A stretch of DNA of 6,014 bases from Chloroflexota bacterium (GTDB lineage Bacteria > Chloroflexota > UBA6077 > CF-72): positions 1-6,014 of the forward strand of contig JAFAPL010000949.1 in the NCBI GenBank assembly GCA_019247135.1, in the 5' to 3' direction. Under the pieces are notes generated by a model, which saw nothing but the letters and a program-made list of their open reading frames with translations, had not been told where the DNA came from and ran no database searches. Shown in pieces: positions 1-5,738 of the stretch; position 1 is the first letter of the stretch; the number at the start of each line of letters is the position of its first letter. A program made the translations under genes and the position numbers.

Positions 1-1465
1 CGCCACTTTCCAGCAGCCAGACCCCCGCGGTCGTAGCCACGGCGACTGCGTCGGCGTCGGCCACGATCGCTGTCACGGGGCCGGCAATTTTGGCGCGTTC
101 GGTGCCGTGAATAATCTCCTCGTCGGTTCCGACGTACAACGAGCCGTCATTCGCGAGTGCAATCGCACGTACATTCGCTATTTCGATAACGCACGGCCAG
201 GACGACGTGGCACGGTAGACACCCGTATGGCAGCCGAGCAACACGTCCCCGTTCGGCGCAACTGCGCAACATGTCGGAGTCCATGGCGGACTGAGCGTTT
301 CCCAGGTGGCGCCGTCGTCATTCGATAGCAACACCTCGTTGGCGAGCGTCAGCGCCGCCACGGTCTGACCCGAATGAGATACCGCTCGCGCGGGCGCGGC
401 ATTGAGCGTCTCCCATGACACACCCGCGCGGCGCAACACTCCACCCGCGCTCGCGGCGTACCCCGCGTGTTTCGATACGGCAAAAACTGCCACATCCGCC
501 TGCCACGAAGGACGCCACGTCGTACCTCCATCGGACGACACCTCGATGCCGTCCTCCAGGCCGGCCACGAAAAGTCCGTCGGTCGCGGCGGCCAGCGCAA
601 CCACGAGGTTCGCCGCAAGTCCGTCCTCGCTGAGACTCCAGGTCCGCATATCGCCCGATCGCAGGACGCCTCGGCGCCGCAGGCCTGCCAGAACGGATCC
701 GTCGCTCGCGAACGCTACCGTAAGAGCAGAGCCGTGCTCCACCGCGCCAACTCGCCACGTCTTGCAGCCGTCTTCGGTAACTCCGACACCGGCGTCCAGT
801 GCCGCGACGACGCGGTCTGCCTCGGCCGCCAGCGCAACGACACCATGCTGCTGCAGTTCCGCTCGCCAGCTCGTACCACCATCAGCCGAAAGCAGCAGTC
901 CGTGCGCTTCGGTGCCAACCAGCAGGTCGGACTCGGTCGTAGCGACGCACTGCGGCACGCACTCGAGCGGAAACGAATCACATGACCGCCAGGCTCGCCC
1001 GGCGTTTCGCGAACGGAACAGACCCGTTGGAGTCGCGGCGTATACCACGTCGGCGCGCGCCGCCAGCCCGAGGACCGTCAGGTCTTGCAGGCCCGCATTG
1101 CTGCTCTTCCAGGTCCGGCCAGCATCTTCGGACCGCAAAACGCCATCGTCCTCAGTCCCGACGAGCGCAAGGTCATCGGAGACGAACGTCATGCTCAGCA
1201 CGCGGCTACCAACGAGGAGTGGACTCCAGGTCGCGCCGTCGTCGGTCGACCGAAACAGTCCTTGCGCACTGCCTGCCCAGAGGGCTCCAGGCGCTGCCCT
1301 CAGAACCTCGAACGGCGGTGTCATGGCGACACCGATGCTGCGCCAGCTTCGACCACCATCCTGGGAGGACCGAACTCCGGCGGCTGTGAGTGCAAGCATC
1401 GTATCGTCGACACGGACGAGCGACGTCACCGATCCACCAGGGCGCTCGGCGCGAAGTTCCCACAT
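1..1465 (-). CDS. Asp-box (BNR/Ycf48-like) beta-propeller protein, 3' end beyond window
   Basis: This frame is open from an ATG at 1465 to the left edge: 488 codons without a stop, C-terminus missing. The protein is a chain of Asp-box repeats, S/T-x-D-x-G-x-T/S-W, at about residues 34-41 (SQDGGRSW), 73-80 (STDDGATW), 112-119 (SEDAGRTW), 152-159, 193-200 (SADGGTSW), 230-237, 270-276, 310-317 (SSDGGTTW) and 381-388 (SNDDGATW), with a weak one near 345-351. Spacing is about 37-41 residues, one per propeller blade, and short G-L/V-F/L-R-S strands precede most boxes. This is the architecture of sialidase-type BNR and Ycf48/HCF136-like proteins. The sialidase catalytic residues are not evident, so a binding or assembly role is likelier than hydrolysis. 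The N-terminus (MWELRAERPG) is not a signal peptide, so a cytoplasmic location is inferred. The start ATG shares its A with the chaperonin stop (TGATG), implying translational coupling and co-expression with that gene. The ligand is unknown. The repeat call is strong; the function is not. Confidence 0.85.
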   Translation of the reverse strand, partial: MWELRAERPGGSVTSLVRVDDTMLALTAAGVRSSQDGGRSWRSIGVAMTPPFEVLRAAPGALWAGSAQGLFRSTDDGATWSPLLVGSRVLSMTFVSDDLALVGTEDDGVLRSEDAGRTWKSSNAGLQDLTVLGLAARADVVYAATPTGLFRSRNAGRAWRSCDSFPLECVPQCVATTESDLLVGTEAHGLLLSADGGTSWRAELQQHGVVALAAEADRVVAALDAGVGVTEDGCKTWRVGAVEHGSALTVAFASDGSVLAGLRRRGVLRSGDMRTWSLSEDGLAANLVVALAAATDGLFVAGLEDGIEVSSDGGTTWRPSWQADVAVFAVSKHAGYAASAGGVLRRAGVSWETLNAAPARAVSHSGQTVAALTLANEVLLSNDDGATWETLSPPWTPTCCAVAPNGDVLLGCHTGVYRATSSWPCVIEIANVRAIALANDGSLYVGTDEEIIHGTERAKIAGPVTAIVADADAVAVATTAGVWLLESG

Positions 1466-3099
1466 CAGCGGCCCGGCGGTGGAGCAACCTGGCGGCGGCG
1501 GACGAGCACCTCAGTTGACATGGCCGTCCTCGAAATGCTGACGCTCGCCTCCAGCGCTGCCCGAAGCACAGCCAACGGATCGACGAGCCCCATGGCTTGC
1601 GGCTCGACCCACGTGTTGCGCACCACGTCGAACGCGCGCCCGGGTGCGCACCGCCGCGCCACGGCGACCAGTGGTTCGGCTTCGAAGCCTGCGTTGCGAA
1701 CAATCGTGCGCATGGGCGCCTCGAGCGCGCCGGCGAGCACCTCCGCGGCCACACCAGCGTCGCCCGACAGCCGACATGCACGTACTGCTTCAGCACAGGC
1801 CACCAGCGCAGCGCCCCCACCCGCGACCACGCCTTCTTCGAGCGCCAGCCGCGTAGTTGTGATGGCCGCCTCGGTGCGCACGCGTATCTCCTCGCGCTCC
1901 AGATCCGACGCCGCGCCGACCCGAATGACCGCGCCGAGGCCGAGCAAGCGGGCAATCCGCTGCTGCGCCATGCTGCGCGCGTTGAGATCGCCCGCCGCTC
2001 GAGCGCGCTCCGCCTGGACGATCGCGACGCGTTCACGCACTGCAGCGCGGGAACCACGTCCACCGAGGACGCCGAAGGCCGCACGTGTCGCCCACGCCTG
2101 ACGTGCTCGGCCCAGATCTCGGATGGCAACGCCCGCGAGTCCGCCGGCCGCGGCGCGGATGAACCGTCCGCCGGTGAGGACAGCCAGGTCGGCGAGAATG
2201 CCCTCGCGTTGGTTGCCCATCGAGGGGGCGCGCACCGCTGCAACAGACTCCAGCACGCCCTCGTGCTGGTTAGCACTGAGCAGTGCAATGACCGGCGCGC
2301 GCACCTGCGCTGCCACAATGAACAGGCGCCGCTCACCGGCGGCGACGCAGTCCTCCAGCAGGGGCAGCAATTGCTCGGTGGACTCCAACTCGCAATCGGT
2401 GATGAGAATGCGTGGCTCCACTAAACGCACGGCTGTGTCGGGAGACCGAAGGAGTGTGTCCGAGACCAGCCCTTCATTCCAGCGCACGCCTTCGATGAAT
2501 TCGAAGGTCGTCTCGGAGGCTTGCCCGTTCTCCACGATGATGGCGCCGTCCGGTCCGGTCGCGTCATAAATCTGTGCGATTGACTCGCCGATGCATCGAT
2601 CGCGAACTGCCGCCACTGCCACGTCTTCCAACGCGCCAATACCTTCGATGGGCACCGCCTGGGTCTCGAGCGCGTGCGCGGCGACGTCCAATGCAGCGTC
2701 GAGTCCACGCCGTATCTCGACAACATTGCCCCCGCGCGCGGTGTAGGCGAGCAAACGCGGCACGAGGCAGTTCGTCAGCGCAGCGGCGGTCGTGGTGCCA
2801 TCTCCAACACGCTCCAGGAGTGTGATCAGCAGATGGCGCATGAGCATCGCGCCCATGTCTTCGAACGGATCTGGCAGTTGTATGGTGCGCCGCGCAATCA
2901 CGCCGCCACTGTCGAGCACCTCCGGTTGATACGTCGCGACAGACTCGATGGCGACCGTCCGAGCGATCGGTCCGAGCGTCGGAATCGCGAGTGACGCCAT
3001 TCGATCGATGCCCCGCTCCAGGGCCGCTCGCGCCGTATCTCCGTACAGGATCCTCGGCCGCGTGTGCTCAGACCTCGAGGCCGTATTCGCGCACGGCAT
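1465..3099 (-). CDS. Divergent GroEL/Cpn60-family chaperonin paralogue, probably altered in ATP hydrolysis
   Basis: The 544-residue product matches GroEL (about 548 aa) end to end. Shared landmarks are YGDTAR (19-24), TLGP (41-44, phosphate loop), FEDMGA (79-84), VGDGTTTA (98-105, with D100 = GroEL Asp87), TGPDGAIIVE (181-190), an apical domain around 195-375, VGAASDLE (394-401), EEGVVAGGG (421-429) and GLVDP (504-508, Asp495 equivalent). Differences are marked. GroEL Asp398 aligns without gaps to A411. GroEL Asp52 aligns to S64, with an Asp one residue earlier (D63). Lys34 is I45. Apical Tyr199, Tyr203 and Phe204 correspond to L211, T215 and L216. The C-terminus is RRRQVAPPPGR rather than a GGM tail. 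In GroEL the D398A change binds ATP but hydrolyses it very slowly, so a slow or non-cycling ring is inferred. No groES lies in the window. The ATG at 3099 is the only ATG ahead of the conserved N-terminus and overlaps the upstream gene by 32 bp. No good Shine-Dalgarno was seen, so the exact start is less sure. The gene is coupled to the propeller gene downstream. Confidence 0.88.
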   Translation of the reverse strand: MPCANTASRSEHTRPRILYGDTARAALERGIDRMASLAIPTLGPIARTVAIESVATYQPEVLDSGGVIARRTIQLPDPFEDMGAMLMRHLLITLLERVGDGTTTAAALTNCLVPRLLAYTARGGNVVEIRRGLDAALDVAAHALETQAVPIEGIGALEDVAVAAVRDRCIGESIAQIYDATGPDGAIIVENGQASETTFEFIEGVRWNEGLVSDTLLRSPDTAVRLVEPRILITDCELESTEQLLPLLEDCVAAGERRLFIVAAQVRAPVIALLSANQHEGVLESVAAVRAPSMGNQREGILADLAVLTGGRFIRAAAGGLAGVAIRDLGRARQAWATRAAFGVLGGRGSRAAVRERVAIVQAERARAAGDLNARSMAQQRIARLLGLGAVIRVGAASDLEREEIRVRTEAAITTTRLALEEGVVAGGGAALVACAEAVRACRLSGDAGVAAEVLAGALEAPMRTIVRNAGFEAEPLVAVARRCAPGRAFDVVRNTWVEPQAMGLVDPLAVLRAALEASVSISRTAMSTEVLVRRRQVAPPPGR

Positions 3100-4195
3100 C
3101 CATATCGACGCTCACACCCAGTCCTGGCGCCGCGGGGACCTCCACGAGACCATCTGACTGGATCCGCGGAGCGTCCGGTACCAGTGCTTCGCGCATCGGG
3201 TTCGGCATCGTCGTCACTTCGAGCGGCGGCGCCTGCGGATCCGTCGACAGACCGCGCCAGGGCGCCTGGTTGGCCAGCAGATGGAGCGTCGCCGCCTGGA
3301 CCAGAGGAGAATTCCAGACGTGGAATGTCGGCGTCGCCCCCCACGCAGCCGCCATACGCGCGAGATGACGAGCTACGGAAATGCCGCCTACTCCAGAGAC
3401 GTCCGGCTGAGTGATGTCGACCGCCCGCGCCTCCAGCAACGTCTGGATGTCAGCGGCTGACTGCGCGCCTTCGCCACCCGCGATGGCGACGTCAACCTTC
3501 GCACGTAGCGCCGCATATCCGGCGACATCTGTTCTTCGCAACGGCTCCTCGAACCAGGCGTACCCCAGCTCCTCGAGGATGCGTGCCATTCGCGTTGCGT
3601 GCGGCGCTTCATAACACTGGTTCGCATCCGCCATCAGCGCGAAGTTCAGTCCCGCCACCTCGCGGGCCAGCCGCAGGTAACGCTCGTCCTCCGCGAGCGA
3701 ACGCCCGCCGATCTTCAGCTTGAGCGCGCGGAAGCCCCGATGCTGCGCATCTTGAACCAACGCCGCCAGCTCGTCTCCGCAATCGGTCGATTCGGAATAG
3801 TTGTGCAGTGAGGCATACGCCGGCACGCGATGACGCCTCGCGCCACCCAGCAGATTGACAACGGGTTGACCCAGGAGCTTGCCTTTCAGATCCCACACCG
3901 CGGTGTCCAGCGCGCCGAGCAACCCTCGCGATATTCCCAGTTGGCCCGCGCGATCGTGGATCAGGTCGGTGGAGAGCGCGTCCATCCCAACCACCGCGTC
4001 AGCGACGCGGGTCCGCACCAGATAGGCTCCCGGTACAGGCGGACCGCCCTCACCCCACCCGAACGTTCCATCTTCGGCTGTCACGCGCACGAGCGTCGAA
4101 TGCCGCACTGGCTGGAGGCCCTGCCCATCTCCCACGGGCCGCGGCAAGGTGCAGCCGACAGGAAACGCCTCGACGGCACGAATGCGGCTGTGCAT
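3068..4195 (-). CDS. Mandelate racemase/muconate lactonizing enzyme family protein (enolase superfamily)
   Basis: A 375-residue enzyme of usual family length. The N-terminal capping domain (about 1-125) is followed by a TIM-like barrel. Visible catalytic elements of the mandelate racemase subgroup are K159-L-K161 (the KxK base motif in ALKLKIGG), metal ligands D190 (in ADAN), E216/E217 (WFEEP) and E242 (GGEG), and a D265 (QPD)/H292 (FHVWN) dyad. All are intact, so an active Mg-dependent enzyme that abstracts a proton alpha to a carboxylate is expected, as a racemase, dehydratase or cycloisomerase on a sugar acid or similar carboxylate. The substrate cannot be read from sequence. The start is placed at ATG 4195 (MHSRIRAVEAFPVG), where family similarity begins. 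An earlier in-frame ATG at 4267 would overlap the divergent gene and add 24 residues with no family character. A CAGGGGA stretch lies about 13 nt upstream, a weak ribosome site. It is the first gene of the minus-strand unit and its stop lies inside the chaperonin gene. Confidence 0.9.
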   Translation of the reverse strand: MHSRIRAVEAFPVGCTLPRPVGDGQGLQPVRHSTLVRVTAEDGTFGWGEGGPPVPGAYLVRTRVADAVVGMDALSTDLIHDRAGQLGISRGLLGALDTAVWDLKGKLLGQPVVNLLGGARRHRVPAYASLHNYSESTDCGDELAALVQDAQHRGFRALKLKIGGRSLAEDERYLRLAREVAGLNFALMADANQCYEAPHATRMARILEELGYAWFEEPLRRTDVAGYAALRAKVDVAIAGGEGAQSAADIQTLLEARAVDITQPDVSGVGGISVARHLARMAAAWGATPTFHVWNSPLVQAATLHLLANQAPWRGLSTDPQAPPLEVTTMPNPMREALVPDAPRIQSDGLVEVPAAPGLGVSVDMDAVREYGLEV

Positions 4196-4257
4196 CTGCC
4201 AATGGTATCCCCTGCCGTGTCCGCTGATATAGTCGATGAGACCCTGAACGTCCTCAA
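4196..4257. promoter_or_regulatory. Divergent intergenic region, presumed promoters for both transcription units
   Basis: Only 62 bp separate the racemase-type start (minus) from the monooxygenase start (plus), so both promoters must lie here or overlap the coding ends. A TATAGT hexamer at 4228-4233 on the plus strand resembles a -10 box and would place transcription initiation just ahead of ATG 4258. No convincing -35 hexamer is found at the matching distance. No clear operator palindrome was seen. The monooxygenase ATG has no good Shine-Dalgarno, so a leaderless or short-leader mRNA is possible. The function of the region is inferred from layout. Confidence 0.35.
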
Positions 4258-5346
4258 ATGAGCCCACTTCAACACTCGAACGGCAGCCGTCGCAATCCCT
4301 TCAACCTGGGCGTCTTCACCCGACTCGTCGATCGGGTGAGCCCCACGGAGATCTACGCTCGCGGGCTGGACCTCCTCGAACGGGCCGAACAGCTCGGGTT
4401 CGACACTGCCTGGGTGGCGCAACACCATGCGCACTTCGAAGGCGGTCTGCCCTCACCGCTCGTGTTCCTGAGCGCCGCCGCGCAGCGGACCAGCCGTATC
4501 ACACTTGTCACCGGCATCATCACGCTCCCACTGGAGCAGCCACTTCGGCTGGCCGAAGATGCGGCCGTGCTGCATGTGTTGAGCGGAGGCCGCTTCGAGC
4601 TGGGCTTCGGCAGCGGCGCAAACGAGATCGTGTTCTCGCTGTTCGGGCGCGAGCTGAAGCAGCGCCAGGCTGACTACGACCGCAATTACGTCGCGGTCCG
4701 AAACGCGCTTGCCGGAAACCCGTTGGTTCCTGACGGCCCGACGCTCTTTCCGCCAGCCCCTGACCTCCTGTCGAGTATGTGGGAAGCCGCGATGAGCATG
4801 TCTAGCTCCGCTCGCGCAGGCGAGCACGGCACGCGCTTGCTGCTTGCTCGCACGGGGGCGCGTACTGCCGACACGGAGCGTGCGCACCTGGGCCAGGTTC
4901 AGCGTCCGTTTGTCGACAATTACCTGGCCCACTACACCGGCACCGAGCGGCCGCCGCGTATCGGGCTTTCGCGTTCCGTTTACGTTGCCGAGAGCCGCGC
5001 GCAAGCGCTGGCCGATGCCGAAGCGGGCATTCGTAGACACGCCGAGGTGCTGGCGCAACGCACCGGCCTGCGTCCAGACCTGAGCACGGAGGAGCTGCTG
5101 CGACGACAGGACGTGCACATCGGCACGCCGGAGGAAGTGATCGAAAGCCTGCGGGCGGATCCGCTTCTGGAGATTGCGACCGACCTGATCTTGCAGGTCC
5201 ATCCGGTCGATCCGCCGCACGCCAAATCGCTCCGTTCGCTCGAGCTGATTGCGACCCAGGTCGCGCCCGCCCTGGGCTGGCAGCCAGGCGCCCAGCTCGA
5301 TCGCGCTCTCGTGGGCGGTGTGGCGCCGACGGAGAACCGTGCATGA
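4258..5346 (+). CDS. FMN-dependent luciferase-like monooxygenase (LLM class, resembling the KPN_01858 family)
   Basis: A 362-residue protein of the bacterial luciferase-like TIM-barrel superfamily. Typical signatures are NLGVFTRL (16-23), LGFDTAWVAQHH (46-57), the RITLVTGIITLPLEQPLRLAED segment (80-101), LSGGRFELGFGSG (108-120), a C-terminal DVHIGTPEEVIESL (285-298) and the ending around QVHPVDPPHAKSLRSLELIA with APALGW. From memory this pattern fits the putative FMN-dependent KPN_01858-type family (TIGR04027) better than F420-dependent relatives. Such enzymes use reduced FMN and O2 to oxidise small organic substrates. The substrate here is unknown and a flavin reductase is not in the window. 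ATG 4258 is chosen because an in-frame stop lies 21 bases upstream (TGA 4237-4239) and no later ATG precedes the conserved core. The gene is complete and undamaged. Its stop overlaps an ATG (5343-5345) that opens only a five-codon frame (MTRFC), as if a coupled downstream gene had decayed. Confidence 0.88.
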   Translation: MSPLQHSNGSRRNPFNLGVFTRLVDRVSPTEIYARGLDLLERAEQLGFDTAWVAQHHAHFEGGLPSPLVFLSAAAQRTSRITLVTGIITLPLEQPLRLAEDAAVLHVLSGGRFELGFGSGANEIVFSLFGRELKQRQADYDRNYVAVRNALAGNPLVPDGPTLFPPAPDLLSSMWEAAMSMSSSARAGEHGTRLLLARTGARTADTERAHLGQVQRPFVDNYLAHYTGTERPPRIGLSRSVYVAESRAQALADAEAGIRRHAEVLAQRTGLRPDLSTEELLRRQDVHIGTPEEVIESLRADPLLEIATDLILQVHPVDPPHAKSLRSLELIATQVAPALGWQPGAQLDRALVGGVAPTENRA

Positions 5347-5573
5347 CCCGCTTCTGCTAGAGAACTCGACATCGATCTCGGCCTGGCTCGAATTGACCCG
5401 GGTCGGGAACTGCGCGCAAGCGCCGGAACCCCGTTCGCAGGCCTGCGCGCCGCGTGCGCGTGCTCAGGTGAAGCCTGTGATGGTAACCCTCCGCGAGCCG
5501 TACGTACGCGAGGCCTAAAGCAGCCGAACGTAGTGGAGTGATGTTGATGGCGCAGCAGCCGGACGATCACGTA
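5347..5573. other. Region without an intact gene between monooxygenase and insertion sequence; possible decayed gene
   Basis: No intact gene can be supported. The ATGA overlap at the monooxygenase end looks like a coupled start, but its frame stops at 5358-5360. The frame that continues past the monooxygenase stop reads ELDIDLGLARIDPGRELRA, which weakly recalls the N-terminus of CMD-domain proteins (IDxLAGIAPGSxL) that, from memory, often follow KPN_01858-type monooxygenases. Two exact palindromes are present, GCAGGCCTGC (5437-5446) and CGTACGTACG (5499-5508). Neither has a U-tract, so no intrinsic terminator is called. Confidence 0.3.
5547..5573 (+). pseudogene. Possible gene start interrupted by the insertion sequence
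   Basis: ATG 5547 begins MAQQPDDHV and is preceded by GGAG (5535-5538) at a spacing of 8 nt, a good ribosome-binding arrangement. An alternative ATG is at 5541. The frame enters the insertion sequence at 5574 and stops a few codons later. This could be the first nine codons of a gene disrupted by the element. The stretch is too short to identify or to exclude chance. Confidence 0.2.
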
Positions 5574-5666
5574 TGTCGGCGCCAATGAGATTCTCGCAGT
5601 AGGCGGTCACGAAGCTCCCCAGTGGCGGCGATGACGAAATTCCCGAGTGGCGGCCAGCAAACCCCC
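5574..5666 (+). repeat. Tandem multiple terminal repeats of the IS21-type end (about four units)
   Basis: Four adjacent units of 21-25 bp share the pattern nGTnGGCGg...(C)GAnATTCCC. They lie at 5574-5597 (TGTCGGCGCC...GATTCTCGC, weakest), 5598-5620 (AGTAGGCGGTCACGAAGCTC then CC), 5621-5645 (AGTGGCGG...GACGAAATTCCCG) and 5646-5666 (AGTGGCGGCCAGCAAACCCC then C). Such repeated units at the ends of IS21 relatives are transposase-binding sites. The third unit carries extra bases and the fourth is shortened, in line with a decaying copy. Confidence 0.75.
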
Positions 5667-5682
5667 AGACGTCGATCACTAG

Positions 5683-5699
5683 CCGGCTGTAGCAGCCGG
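5683..5699. repeat. Short perfect hairpin in the insertion-sequence leader
   Basis: CCGGCTG (5683-5689) and CAGCCGG (5693-5699) form a perfect 7-bp stem with a TAG loop. It lies between the terminal repeats and istA and has no following T-run. It could limit read-through transcription or translation into the transposase, which is a common strategy in insertion sequences, but this role is inferred. Confidence 0.45.
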
Positions 5700-5721
5700 T
5701 GGCGGATTCTCCTCAGCTTCA

Positions 5722-5738
5722 CTCGGTGTGCACCCGAG
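5722..5738 (+). promoter_or_regulatory. Hairpin overlapping a strong Shine-Dalgarno before istA
   Basis: CTCGG (5722-5726) pairs with CCGAG (5734-5738). The AGGAGG at 5737-5742 begins inside the right arm. An upstream CTCCTC (5709-5714) is also complementary to GAGGAG (5736-5741). Both pairings would hide the ribosome site. The AGGAGG has no ATG at normal spacing: the next in-frame ATG (5767) is 24 nt on, and the GTG at 5728 lies before it. The original start codon may therefore have been lost. Confidence 0.3.

Noticed and set aside
402..1541. 379-codon open frame on the plus strand
   Set aside because: It lies antisense to the Asp-box propeller gene. Its Ser/Thr/Arg/Pro-rich product has no family features, as expected from high-GC complementary reading.
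1085..2101. 338-codon open frame on the plus strand
   Set aside because: It is an antisense shadow over the propeller/chaperonin junction with low-complexity Ala/Ser/Arg composition.
1206..2336. 376-codon open frame on the minus strand
   Set aside because: It overlaps the chaperonin and propeller genes in another frame. Its Arg/Ser/Trp-rich product is not protein-like, whereas the chaperonin frame carries GroEL motifs throughout.
4196..4267. Longer start of the racemase-type gene at ATG 4267
   Set aside because: It would overlap the divergent monooxygenase start, and the extra 24 residues have no family character; the ATG at 4195 fits the family N-terminus.
4453..5220. 255-codon open frame on the minus strand
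   Set aside because: It is antisense to the intact monooxygenase, with no recognisable motifs.
5437..5508. Palindromes GCAGGCCTGC and CGTACGTACG as a terminator or intron domain
   Set aside because: They are too short, with no loop or T-tract for a terminator, and the surrounding bases do not form a group II intron domain V.
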